Source of the DNA: Tetrastigma voinierianum
Lineage: Eukaryota > Streptophyta > Magnoliopsida > Vitales > Vitaceae
Assembly: GCA_016808115.1 (NCBI GenBank)
Contig: JAEQBH010005406.1
Span: forward strand, 124,001-188,000
Direction: 5' to 3'
DNA: 64,000 bases
Part shown: in pieces, positions 48,891 through 60,849 of the stretch
Numbering within the stretch: position 1 is the first letter of the stretch
Layout of the letters: every line of letters starts with the position of its first letter
Made by a program: the position numbers and the translations under genes
The notes under the pieces: generated by a model
The model's input: only the letters and a program-made list of their open reading frames with translations
Databases searched by the model: none
Told to the model about the DNA's origin: nothing

Positions 48891-49520
48891 TAAATCTTAC
48901 GTAGTAACCTTCTAGTCGAAAACTCTACGTACTTCATGGCATTTCTTGGTATGGCTTCCCTTTCGATAACCACTTCTATTTTCTTTGAATTCCCACTCAG
49001 TTCCTTCTTCGTCTGATGTGCCCGAAAGGGCAGCGGTCGACGAAGCTCACACTTCTTGAGGTTTAGCGCCTCAAATACTCTTTCCTCAAAGTCTCTAACT
49101 CTGCCGAGTGTGTGTCATGACTTTCGATCTTTCGAATACACAAGAATGTCGTCGATGAACACTACGACAAACTGGTCCACATACGGTCGGAAAACATGAT
49201 TCATTAGGTCCATGAAAGCCGTTGGAGCATTTGTTAAACCAAACGGCATTACAAGGAACTCATAATGTCCGCCATCGCTTCGCGCCCGTCTTATGCACAT
49301 CGACATCTTAAATTTTCAATTGATGATACCCAGATCTCAAGTGATCTTCGAAAAGATACCTCTCAATTGGTCGAACAAATCATCAATTAAGATGCGGATA
49401 CTTATTCTTTACGGTCGACTTGTTCGGTTAATACATAATCAATACATGGCGAAGTGTACCATCTTTCTTCTTAATAAAAGCGGGAGCTCCCCACCATGGT
49501 GAGAAAATTACCGCCGAATT
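48890..49520 (-). pseudogene. gypsy-G reverse transcriptase remnant
   Basis: The frame at 49115-49306 includes YEFLVMPFGLTNAPTAFMDL and PYVDQFVVVFIDDILVYS, an intact match to the conserved gypsy reverse transcriptase blocks including both catalytic aspartates (F-I-D-D). About 49475-49500 holds a GGAPAF-like continuation. Flanking parts are out of frame. This is the best preserved enzyme motif in the window. Confidence 0.9.
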
Positions 49521-50109
49521 GAATAAACATACTCTAGTAGTTCTTGCAAGCTACCAATTTCATTCTTTGGCTTAAGTGGGGCCATTCTATATGGTATAAT
49601 GGATCTTGGAGTCTTTTTGATACGACATCGATAGCAAACTCAATCTCCTCGTGGAGGAAATCCTGTGACTCTTAGGAAACACATGAAAGTCACTAACGGT
49701 AGGGATATCGGATATACTAGGCCTTGCCTTTCTTGTATCAGTGATGACGATAGGCTTCACATCCTTTCCGCACCATTTTTCTTGCAGTGGCTACCGATAT
49801 CACAATAGAGAGGTGGTTTGACCTCTCAGAGTAAATAACCTCACTTCGTCATTACTAGGTGTCCTCAAGGTCGCACTCTTCATTCTGATCGCTGCATCGC
49901 TCGATATCGGGATAACGGTCCCATCAAATATCCACATCAGAACTCACAGGATAACTCAATCAAATCTCCCAAAAATTCATACTCTCGTATTTTGATGGGA
50001 CAATCTCTATACACTTTGTTCACAATAACACTATGCTTGAGCGGGTTCATCACCAAGATGTCATACTCGGTTTCACTCCTTGGTAAATTTCCCAAGTTGG
50101 GTATGTTAG

Positions 50110-51374
50110 TATTTTACGTAATATGAATGAGTTGACCACAGGGTACATCAATGCATGCTGTAATAGTATCAAAGATGCGTGAAAATTCTGGGTGCTCATG
50201 GGGCATCGAGTATCTTCCACTTTTGCTTTTCGTCGCGTATGCTCTGGGCGAAGCTACGACCATCTTGTCTAGCGGAATTCTATGTCCACTTGTCTCAGAC
50301 ACTTTCGGTGATGCAACACTCTTCTTCCTTCTGTCTTGATGAAACATTGCCCCGAGTTTGGGGTGCTGTAGAAGGACTTGCCCTAGTACATTCGTATTTT
50401 GTATCATGGATCCTGACCCGAGCAGCACCGGGTCAATCTCAGCCGATCTCCGCATGTTTTCTTCCACAAGTGGGAATGACGAGGAACATCTTGTCTGAGG
50501 CCTGCGTGCACGCCCTGCCCAGACGGCGCGGCGGGATAGTATCTTCTGGTGGCACATTGTGGTGCATGCAGGATCGGTAGTCCTGAATCTCTTGCTCTGC
50601 TGGCGTGAGCACTTGGTGACCGGGATTTTTTCTTTCCCTGTCTTCTATATTTTCTCTTTCATTTCCTCTTTCTTTACTCGTTTCCACATTTAGAGCGCAT
50701 CTCGTGATTTTGGAGAAATGTCATGGCAAAATCTGTGACATGGGCCGAATGTAGTGCGCTCCGACCCCGTCTTCAAACTTACGACACTTCTCTTATTCAC
50801 TTACTAACATATCGGGAGCATACTTGCTCAATCGTGTGAATTCTCTCACGTATTCGGTTACACTTGATTGCATTTATTTTGGATTGGAAACTCGCGACAT
50901 ATTGTTTTAAATAGATGCGACCCGCATAATCTTCTTGAACTCATCGAGAAGAACCTCCATGTAACTCTCTCACGGTAGTGCGGTCACAGTCACGAGAAAC
51001 CCGCCTTGTCCTTTCCTAAATCCTGTAGTAATGGTCGCACATTCAATTCTCTTCAATTTGTGCAATGCATTTGCCTGACATTCGCTCCCCGGGTCTCTCG
51101 GGCAATTTTACTGCCATAGCGGGTTCATCATCTTTTCTTTCCCATAAAGTCAGGTCGGTACGCATCATTCTTTCAATGTCGTTGCGAAATTACGGTGGTG
51201 CCCTGCTCTTTGTAAGGCTTCAGGCGGTTTGTTGGAGGATACCCGTAGGCCTCCTGCTACTTGTCGGTTCATTTGTTGGTGGAGCATGAGGTCTTGTCCA
51301 CCTACCACACTAGCGAGGACTAGCCGGACGATTTCAGGAGTCACCCTCGGCCACATGGGTACTGAACTATCCAT
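50110..51374 (-). pseudogene. gypsy-G gag remnant
   Basis: Minus strand at about 50800-50865 encodes SVTEYVREFTRLSKYAPDM, and about 50925-50955 EFLDEFKKIM. These match the gypsy gag (retrotransposon gag family) blocks F-x-x-x-F-x-x-K-Y-F and S-V-x-E-Y-x-x-x-F-x-x-L-S-x-Y-A-P. The frame at 50114-50557 would correspond to the zinc-knuckle and linker part, with a Cys/His-poor, Arg/Ser-rich sequence. Gag forms the intracellular particle. Disrupted by stops. Confidence 0.75.
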
Positions 51375-51516
51375 GCTTACCTATTAAAATCTGACAGAAT
51401 CAGTCGAGTCATATCATCCCTTTTATATGCAAATGCCATGTATGTTAAATACCATTTTCAAAATCCTTTTTCAAAATCGTTTAGGGCCCCTTTTTTCCAG
51501 AAATGCCTAAACCTAG

Positions 51517-51528
51517 GCTCTGATACCA
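51517..51528 (-). other. gypsy-G primer binding site
   Basis: Minus strand TGGTATCAGAGC, exactly the tRNA-iMet-complementary primer site of plant LTR elements, six bases inside the LTR. Confidence 0.95.
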
Positions 51529-51534
51529 ATAAAG

Positions 51535-54159
51535 TGTAGCGACCCCGAGCGGTCAGGCTAGAATGGAGTCAGAGCAAAACGGGGCGCTTCAGGTTTATTT
51601 CTTTGTTCTACGTCATTAAATTTTCTTTTTCAAATGTCGACCCGAATCCGACCCACGACCGAATGGCGAATCTGAGCGGGCGGTTTTACTCAGACGATTT
51701 TCATTTATCTTATCAAAACATTTTATTAATTCATTGATCGCGAGCGCAGTTTAGTTTAAGGTAAGCCCGTAAACATTAAAATACATTTACAAAGAAAGGC
51801 ATTAAATGCCTTTCAAAATGATACACAAAAATCAAGTTTGAGGGTTTTAACCCTTTGTTTAAAATACCACTTGTTGAAAGATGATATGCAAAATTTGAGT
51901 ATACGCTTATACGACAGCACTCTTTCTATGACTCTGTATTTGCGCGTCTTAGCGCTTCTTTTCTTTGCCTTGCTCGATACTGCGCATAGATAAAACTACA
52001 CGCTAAGCATTTTCATGCTTAGTGGTTCTATACAGTTCTATTCAGATATTCAATTTAACTTGGCATGCATTTAATATTAAACCATGCCTAATATCAACAT
52101 ATACTCATATATTCATTTCCGCATGCTTTCAATATCTGAATCATTTACCATATCATATCATGCATTCTCGATACCTTGATTCATTTAAATCAATTCATGA
52201 GATTGAGAAGCATATTCACCAAATCCCATTACACTTTCGTCAATGTTGGCTATTTCACCTTGACTATTCAAGTTCACAATTTACGTGGATTAGTTTGATG
52301 AATCCACCTTATTATCATTGATAATGTGCTTGTATTTAACAATTTTATTTCCCGTCATGAAGGATGCCGTTTTGGTGCATCCAGGCACGTGGTATCACCC
52401 ATTGGTCTCCCGTCATGCGGATGCCGTTTGGTGCACCCCGGAGCATGGTATCAATTAAATGCTCCGCCCGTCATGACGGATCCGGTTGAATCCGCCAAGT
52501 GGGACATTTCTTCAATACCTGCGCCATCGTAGCGGATGCCGATTAGTGCGTCCGTCGAGCGGTTAATTCGATATCATTCAATTCTAAGCAGTTCCATTTG
52601 ATGAATCCCGAGTCTTTTCATCATTCACATTTATTCGGTTTTCAATTATCTCATTTCATATTCCCTTTTCGTAACTTTAAAGATATCTCCATCTAAGTAA
52701 TTATATCACATACTCATTCATGTACTCGATTCATGTACTCATTCATAGTTAATTGGTAAACTACCAAAATACTTGAATTAAGGATAGGAAGTCGGAAGAA
52801 CAAACCGAAGGCATCAATCTAACCTTCTCTTACGATCTCGGTCTAGGTTAGGCGTCGTCACGGAGTCCTAGGCAATAACATTCACACGTCACTCTTAGTG
52901 AATAACAATATTAACCAAATTACAATTTTATTTTTTGTTAAAAGTCTTGGGATTAAGACCTTAAGTGCGCTCGAAGAAACCCGAGGCCCCGAAAGCTTAA
53001 GCACCATTGCAGTGGTACGGTACATTTTCGACCTATCTTCTAACCTTGAACCCCGTTAATAGTTTCTTGGGTCCCTAGACGTGATGCACGAATAGGGGAC
53101 CTAACGCGACCGAAAACATGTCGGCTGGGAACTGGAACTGTGCCCGGTGCAGGTTCAACCATGCGGTATAGGTTCTTCCTTCTTTGGGATTATCGCCGAG
53201 TCTGGAGTTCGGCTGTCTGCGTGCAGGCAACTCCCTTTCTTGGGGTGTGCCGTGCAGGTTGGCCACTTTGCTTCTTTTTCACCATGTGTCACCAGGGTAC
53301 AACTTGACTGTGCAGATCTGATTCTTTCGTTTGCCCAGAAAATGTTCGGGATTTTGCGACTACACTCAGATTTACATCCACCAATCTTCTCCAATATGTC
53401 CCATATCAAGAAATCCACCATGGAATCACTTCGAACAATTCCAAAGTGGTTTAGAATCAATAAAAACCCTTTTCTCCCGAGTTAGGGCTTTTCCCCAAAA
53501 ATCAATCAAAATATGAGGTTAGGGTTTGATTTTCTTACCTTGAACCTCTTCAAATCTCTTAGCATGTTTATTTGGTCTCTTAGGAGCAATAAATGGGAAA
53601 TAGCCAACTGACCACTCCTCATACCCAGGCCCTAGGTTTTCTCCATTTCTTCTCCTCCGCTTCTCAACGGGATGCCTCTGATGACTCCCAGACCATATGT
53701 TTGGTCTTTATAGTCATAAGTGTAAAGGCCATGTTTGGCCTTCCACCTTATTCCCAATTCTCATTTTTCCATTTTTGTCTTAATCCTTATTCCTCATAAG
53801 ACCTTGTTTGGCCATGATAAGGTCGATTTTCCATTTTGAACCTAACTCTTTATTTTACTTTTGGCCATTCATTTATCACAATTTCACTTAAACATCTATT
53901 CTTTATAACAATTGACCCTTAGGTCCTCATTTTACAAATTTTCCACATTTTCCCCTTTTTCACTTGGGTTTATTTTCGGGTTCAATACATTTCTCAATTT
54001 AGCATATAAAATTCAATCATATGCTCACTCTTTCAATTTACATTTTCAATTTATCAATTTATCAAATTACCGGAAAAACTGAAGATTTGACTAAATTCAT
54101 ACCCAGAAATATATAATAAAATTATTATAAAAATTCTAGTGTATTTTTGGGGCGTTACA
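51535..54159 (-). repeat. gypsy-G 5' LTR
   Basis: 2.63 kb; opens TGTAGCGACCCCGAGCGG and ends GGGGCGTTACA. Partner of 44181-46898. Confidence 0.92.
52280..52615. repeat. Tandem array copy in gypsy-G 5' LTR
   Basis: Same GGATGCCGTTTGGTGC-type units as 44928-45340, with fewer and altered units. Confidence 0.8.
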
Positions 54160-54597
54160 CCACATGTCGACTTTCTTCTCAAGCGGCCTCTAGTGAGTCT
54201 TAGTCTTCCTAAATACTCCTGTGCACGAAGGATCCCACGGCCGGGGTGAGCAATGCCCGATGGAATGATTCTCACGGGGGCTACTCCTACCCTAAAATGC
54301 ACATGCAATGGCACAACACAATCATCCATATTCCATACATTTTGCAATTCACACATGGAATGACTTATATCATGCATGAAATGTTTTCATGCCCATATCC
54401 CGAGTCACTCACCCAACTCCCTCACACATGCCTATGTCAAGTGTGACAAACGTCACTGGTGGTACCAATGACACCCTATATCGAGCCCTTGTCGAGTCAC
54501 CAACACCCAATGCCAATGCCAATAGGTAACTAATCCCGAGTCAACCTCGGCTCTATCACTCGACAATTAAAGTGATAACCATGGCCAGTGTGTTTTC

Positions 54598-54722
54598 ATT
54601 TGGGTATGAACTTTTCCGGCTTACAAGCGGTCTCTTACACCAGCATGAAAACTTTTCGGATAACACGTGAGTCTCTCACACCACTCTGAGGACCTTTGGA
54701 TATCACCATCGGTCTCCTCGCG
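54598..54722. repeat. Short tandem repeat in LTR-H2
   Basis: Two to three units of about 50 bp with ATGAAAACTTTTCSGATAACA and GGTCTCTYACACCA words. Confidence 0.6.
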
Positions 54723-56147
54723 AATTCTAAACTTACTTGGGGTCTGACCCTTCTTGCTTCGCCCCACACACATTAATTATTATTCCATTTATGACTTAAT
54801 TCAAACATCATGTTAACACATCAAATTAGCATGCATTAACCTATTAGTCATGCCACATATCAATTTAAGCATACATGGACATCACAATCACTACCACTCG
54901 GGTAATGATACACATAAATCCCTAGGCCTAGTGGTGACACAATTTGTCCACGACTAGCCTCTCGACGGGTATGTAATGGCCTCGACCCGTCTATGACTAT
55001 GTGTCATTCATTTTCCAAACAATGACACACAAACAACTCAATCATGTTATTCAACTTCCAAGAAATAACACGCAAATAATTTCTCATGGACACTCTCAGT
55101 CTAAAATAAAATCGAGTTCGATTTGTCTTGCCAGTCCCGAATCAACAGTGGACTATCATGGGGTCCCTCATCGAGCCTTTAGTCCCAGTTCTTTGGGACT
55201 AGAATGCATATGGCCATTCAGGCCTCCTTGACTCCTAAAACCATTTTCATGGCCTTTTAGACAAATAATATCGAGTAGAAGAAAGCCCACTGCCTCTCGG
55301 AGTTATCGAAACTCCTGCTGCCACGGCACCCAGCGTAGCTCTTGCGAGTGGGATCAACACCTGCCTCTTGCCTCCATGAAATTGGACCAGGCCGTCGTCG
55401 GAAAATCTAGAGAGAAGTGAGAGCTTCTCTCTCTAAAACTCTCTTCTTCTTTCCCCCTCTCTTTCTCTCTCTTTTTTCTCTCCCTCCCCTAATCGGTTGG
55501 TCAAGCATGGGGTCAAGAGACTTGTCCTCTCATTGCCAAGTGTCAAGCTCCCATTGGCTCCTTAGATTATACCTTATCCTCTTATCCATCTACCATGGAT
55601 TTTCACCCACTCACATTTTGCCACATGTCTCTCATGGGTCCCATTTGAGCTCATGTTTGACTCATTCTGCACATGATATGTGGCACCTCTTGAACCACTC
55701 ACAATGTGCCAAGTGTCCCACACCACTCTTGGTGCATTGAAAAATGTGAAATTTTGACTGTCTTAGAATTCGACGAAATTCGACGTGGCAACTAGATTTC
55801 GCGAGACGATTTCAATGGAGGATTCTGTTTTTTCATCCGAGATCTAGAAAAATTCCAGATTTTGACCGAAATTACCATTTTACCCATTTTCAGAAAATTT
55901 GGATTTTCTCGGGGTTTCACCCGAATTAGGCTTCAGTCCCATGGTTGAAATTTGAACAACATGCCATTATAACCCTTAGATTAAGAGGAACTATTGTAGG
56001 AAAAAACCTTACCTCTTTTGTTTTGAGCTTCTCGTAAACCACAAGTCGAGTAGGCAGCTTTAATTCTCGAACTAACAGCCGGACCAGCCAGACAGGAATC
56101 GGAGCCCTTTTCCTTTCTTTCCCCTTTCTCCTTCCCACGCACATCTT

Positions 56148-56290
56148 GTTTTTCCTCCTCTTTTGTCTTCCTCCCCTTTCTTTTCTTTCTTCCTTCCTTT
56201 ATTTTCTTTTTTTCTCCTTTCTTTTCTTTCTTCCTTTCTTTTCTTTTTTTCTCCTTTCTTTTATTTTCCTTTTCTTTTCTCTCCCTCCAT
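56148..56290. repeat. Polypyrimidine tract (CTTT-rich) in LTR-H1
   Basis: About 140 bp almost entirely C and T on the + strand, with repeated TTTCTTTTCTTTCTTCC words. Confidence 0.9.
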
Positions 56291-56698
56291 CGAATTCTTT
56301 TCTATTCCTTGGTTTGATCCAAGTGAAAGGAAACTTCCTCTCACTTTCCTATTCCTCTCACATTTTGTGATACATGTTCCATGTGCCATGTGTCACATGG
56401 ACACACATACCTTAAATTAACCAAATGCCACACCACATGGCTCTCATGCCATGTGTACTCCTTTAAGCTTGCCATGTGGCATCCACATGGTCGAAATACG
56501 TGAAATTCCAATTGTCTTGGAATCTAACTAAATTTGACTGGGTAGCTAGATTTCGCGAGACAATTCCAACGATAAAGTCCTTTTTGTCATCCGAGATCTA
56601 GAAAATTTTAGGTTTTTCAACACATGCTTCAAAGCAGGAAATTCTTAGTTTTGCCATTTTTTGAGAAAAATTTCATTTTCTCGAGTTTCTGACAATGT

Positions 56699-57110
56699 CA
56701 ATATCAAATGGATAGTGCAGATATAACCACCCAGTTTATGAATATCAAAATAATCTACGCAGTGTTTGAGTAAAGCCTTGAGCGTTAGTATAGCCTTGAA
56801 CGCCTGTACTTAGGAGCCATCTTGATGGTATTTCTGTATATCTAGTGGCAGCCAGCAAGCGCGAGCCCCAGGAGGTGCTGATAAAGACGTTATTTTTTTC
56901 ATAAGAGCATTATAATCACTTTGCATAACTTGAACACAAACAACATGCTTGGATGCTTGAATATAAGTACGAGGTTCACTAAATTTTTGAATGAGATAAG
57001 CCTTTTTCTTAGAATTAGTTATGTTGTCCTTGAAGATATTATATCGAAAGTATCTTTCAAAGTGAAACCATAGTCTCAATTTACATATTGCAATGCACTG
57101 GTCTTCTACT
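56699..57110 (-). pseudogene. copia-2 reverse transcriptase N-terminal segment
   Basis: Minus strand contains FSEPRTYIQASKHVVCVQVM, DYNALMKK, HQDGS and, after a stop, VQAFKAIL..., matching the copia start E-P-x-T-Y-x-x-A-x-x-x-x-x-W-x-x-A-M-x-x-E-Y-N-A-L, the N-P-D-G-S block and the K-A-R-L-V-A-K-G block. The sequence leaves copia homology at about 57110, the truncation point. It continues at 42729 across LTR-H1. Confidence 0.75.
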
Positions 57111-57248
57111 CTTGAGCATTATTTACTTTGATGTGATGTCAAATGTGAAAAAATACCGCCCTGACATATTAATCGTTGTCGTTAATAATTCAAGTGCATG
57201 AAATTTTATTTTAATTGGTTCTAATACTTATGATAATAATTTTTTTAG

Positions 57249-57297
57249 GAAGGTGACAAAGAGTTTGGTGTAACATTTTGGAACTACTTTGCTATTG
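57249..57297 (+). pseudogene. Orphan exon-like fragment
   Basis: TTTTTTTAG acceptor, a 49-bp segment coding EGDKEFGVTFWNYFAI, then a GTAAGA donor (phase 1). Codon use is like a real exon and splice sites are strong. I do not recognise the protein. It could belong to the NLR locus left of the transposons, but the phase does not fit the last NLR exon at 9951. Confidence 0.35.
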
Positions 57298-57779
57298 GTA
57301 AGAACTTTATTTTACTTAATTTTCTCTTCTCCTCTTGGTTTATATATTTATTCTGATCTACTGAGATCCTATATTTTGTAGATGCATTTTTTAAACACGA
57401 ATCTTTATTCCAAACTTTATACTATTATCTTGTTTGATCTATTTATTTCACGAGACTAAGAACATAAGGTTTTGTTGGTTCTTATTTTCTAGAATAATTT
57501 TTTTCTCCCCCACAAAAAAAAAAAAAAAAAACATATTAGACAACCATAACATTTTTTGTTCTTTTTAATCTTCAAAATAAAAAATAAGGTATTTTAATAA
57601 AATATATTATAATTATTTTCACTTGTTTTTGAGGGGCTTTTTTTAATAATCATACAAATATGTCATTTCAAAAAAAATAATAATAATAATCATACGAATA
57701 TGTAGAATGATTGAAATAAAACATGAGATTATTTTTAAACCATCTATTAAAATATTAAAACTGTTTAAAATATTTTAGG

Positions 57780-57784
<5 letters not shown>

Positions 57785-57845
<61 letters not shown>
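57785..57845. repeat. (TA)n microsatellite
   Basis: Uninterrupted TA run of about 60 bp. Confidence 0.95.
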
Positions 57846-57848
<3 letters not shown>

Positions 57849-58042
57849 ATTCTATAGACATTACGATAAGTTTAACAAATAGCTCAAAAAAAATTTCCAA
57901 AGTATTTTTTTTAAATAATTCAAACAACGCCTATGTTTCTAATATATTTTTTAATTTAATTCATTCAACTTTAATTTTAATTTACTATTAGTTAAATGGT
58001 TGTTTAGTTGTATTCTATTCAATTAATATATAACTCTTGCTT

Positions 58043-58135
58043 ATGAAGGGAAATCTAGATGATAATGTTTGGAAGGCGGAGTTAAAGACTTTGCTTTATC
58101 TTTCAAATTTGATAAAAATAAGGTCATTTAATTAA
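58043..58135 (+). pseudogene. Short NLR/LRR-like fragment
   Basis: Small frame coding MKGNLDDNVWKAELKTLLYL then SNLIKIRSFN and a stop. The leucine spacing and V-W-x-A-E-L-K words resemble the post-NB-ARC or LRR part of plant NLRs. Too short to be certain. Lies in line with 57249-57297. Confidence 0.25.
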
Positions 58136-58941
58136 CTTAATTTTTGGTGAACTAAAAAGGAAAATTTTGTTTTATATTAGTCAACAATAGTGAGCATAAT
58201 GTTATGTCATAGTAAATATGTTATAAAGATAAAATAGTTTAACTTAAGAAAGTATGAATGATAGTTTGTTGACATCTTTGAGGTAAGAGAATAATTTTCA
58301 ATATTTAGAGAATTTCAACTATTGCTGTTTAGTAATCATGGCAGCCATTTTTCTATTTAAGATTTGAGATATTTTAAAAACATTCAAAGTTATTTATTCT
58401 AATGAGAATAAGTTAAGATTATATCATTTGTCTACCTATTGATGTTTCTATTATTTTCCCTCTAATTCTTTATATTATGAATATTAAGATAGTCAATTCA
58501 AAACTCCTAGTTCATGAGAATCCAAGTCAAATTAACCCCGAGTTACATTTTTTTGATTGATTTGATATGTTTATGTTAAGTTGGATGTAAGATTATTCAC
58601 GGAGAAAGATGAATGTTGTAATTTATTGTTATTTCTAGAGCCTTGGCAAAGGTAATTATTTGATGATGATATTTTAAAAATTTATGTAAAATTGCAATTG
58701 TCTTTACATTCTATTTCTTAGAATGTTTTACTTAATTTAGAACTACAATGATGTGGCTTGATTGATGTTCACTTGGTTTTTTTTAGATGTATCTTAGATA
58801 TATCTTTGTTTTATCTTTTTTTTTAAGACTAAAAACACACTAAGTTATAGTGAAATTATTATGAGAGATAGAGTCTTTGGAGGGAGACAAAGAGAGAAGA
58901 TTTGGGGGAAGACAAAATAAATAGAAAATTTGAATTATTTA

Positions 58942-59616
<675 letters not shown>

Positions 59617-59619
<3 letters not shown>

Positions 59620-60791
59620 TTATTTATTTTTTTCTTGCAGGTCATACTCTAACTAAATTAAAATATAGCTAGCTTTGAAATAATTTGAATATCTGTTGTT
59701 GACTGAAAGTACAGCCATTAAGTTTTAAAATCTTTTATTCAGATGAAGTAGGAAAGGTAAGGCTATAGAGAAATTGTATGAAGAGGATTAAGGAGAGAGG
59801 TGAGAAGTTAATTTTATTAAGTTATGATGATTGAATTCTAAAGTAGTCAGCTGGCAGAGATATACTTTTAGTGTATGTTTCAGTAGTTCATGGTTCCTTG
59901 TGACATGAGTGTGAAATAAACATACCACTTAAACAAGTATTACATTTTGATTCATCTAATTTATCTACTTATTTTTAATTATATTTGAAATAAATATGTT
60001 ATTCAGTATGAGATTATATGACACTTGATCTATAATAACATTTATTCTTTTTGCTATCTATTACTTTGCATTACCTTGTTGTAAATAATTATATTCTTTA
60101 CTTGACATCAAGTATATATGTCTATTTTTTTATCTATCTTACACCCATCCTATATCGACTTGAAAGCCATATGACCCATCTATTAATATCATTAGTATTT
60201 TTTAAGTATTTAATAAACAATACTTAAAGTAAAAATCTAATAAACAAGAAGATATACTTAATATGAGACATTCAAATGATAAAATAAATTCATTTTCAGA
60301 TAGTAAATGAAAATCAAGATTTTAATAGCTTTTCTTTACTTAAAATCCAAATGTATAAGAAAATAAGGCTTACGTTTGAAAGATATTAAAATTTGTTAAA
60401 AGGTAGCTTGATATTGGAGAGAGGTCTAAAGGTGACAAGCCAAGATAAGTCATTGAATTCTTCTATGATTATTGTTATGCTGTCACACATTATTATTATT
60501 GTTATATTATTACTAATTACTTAGCATGAGGTAAAAACTCGAAATCTTTGAGATATCTTGTAAGCAGAAAATTAATGAACCATGAATGTATAAATTGGAA
60601 ATTTAGTATTCTTGAGTTATTGATGAGTTTGGAAGCTTATCGCACTCAAATGGTATATCATATGTGAGTCAAAAATGAAGAGAATATGGTCTTACTAAAG
60701 TGAAATGTAAACAATTCCATTCAAAGTGACATAACTTTTCCCAATTCCTTTCTAGAGAAGGTTGCTCATGGATCTCAGTAGATCCATTGTT
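59617..60791. other. AT-rich gene-free stretch
   Basis: Starts with TTTTTTTCTTGCAG, a good-looking splice acceptor at 59640, but no sustained coding frame follows. Nothing else recognised up to the gypsy LTR. Confidence 0.4.
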
Positions 60792-60849
60792 TGTAATGCC
60801 TAAAATACCAGGGGTCCACCTTTTTTTTTTTTTTTGGTATCACTGTACG

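Larger units (their letters stand above)
44181..54159 (-). mobile_element. Structurally complete Ty3/gypsy element (gypsy-G), TSD CCACA
   Basis: 9.98 kb with exact ends TGTAGCGACCCC and GGGGCGTTACA, flanked by CCACA (44176-44180 and 54160-54164). LTRs are 44181-46898 and 51535-54159. A perfect 12-base tRNA-iMet primer site lies at 51517-51528 and a purine tract beside 46898. Gag, reverse transcriptase, RNase H and integrase occur in gypsy order on the minus strand. It is the youngest layer of the nest by position, although its coding frames are broken. Confidence 0.92.
43955..55935 (-). mobile_element. Gypsy-type solo LTR (LTR-H2), opened by gypsy-G
   Basis: A minus LTR split into 43955-44180 (opens AGTATGACGCCC) and 54160-55935. 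It carries the same internal word order as the other minus LTRs (GAAGGATCCCACGGCCGGGG, ACATGCAATGG, CTCGAGTCACTCAC-like words). The word GTCCC flanks both ends (43950-43954 and 55936-55940), a possible 5-bp target duplication. About 2.0 kb without the insert. Confidence 0.65.
42735..56693 (-). mobile_element. Gypsy-type LTR (LTR-H1), opened by LTR-H2
   Basis: A minus-oriented LTR split into about 42735-43954 and 55941-56693. Its right end CTCGAGTTTCTGACA is the reverse of a TGTCAGAAACTCGAG opening. Flanks ATGTA (42731-42735) and ATGTC (56695-56699) resemble a target duplication in copia-2 reverse transcriptase. No internal domain remains, so it is a solo LTR of about 1.9 kb. The left edge is approximate. 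Confidence 0.65.
32864..57110 (-). mobile_element. 5'-truncated Ty1/copia element (copia-2) hosting a TE nest
   Basis: On the minus strand, copia reverse transcriptase begins at about 57100 and continues to 56699. It resumes at 42729, runs through RNase H to 41731, resumes again at 33252 and ends in a polypurine tract (33056-33068) and a short 3' LTR (32864-33055). The two gaps are exactly filled by later gypsy insertions. The 5' LTR, gag, protease and integrase are absent, so the copy is 5' truncated. The surviving copia sequence is only about 1.8 kb of a 24 kb block. Confidence 0.75.
57111..58941. other. AT-rich DNA with two exon-like fragments
   Basis: Resembles the AT-rich DNA around the NLR exons rather than transposon sequence. 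Holds candidates at 57249-57297 and 58043-58135, a poly-A run at 57515-57531 and an AT run at 57785-57845. Nothing else supportable. Confidence 0.45.

Noticed and set aside
50179..50580. + strand frame of 133 residues
   Set aside because: Antisense to the gypsy-G gag remnant; no protein-like motif.
59617..59650. Exon starting after TTTCTTGCAG at 59640
   Set aside because: Good acceptor, but stops appear quickly in all frames and there is no partner exon.
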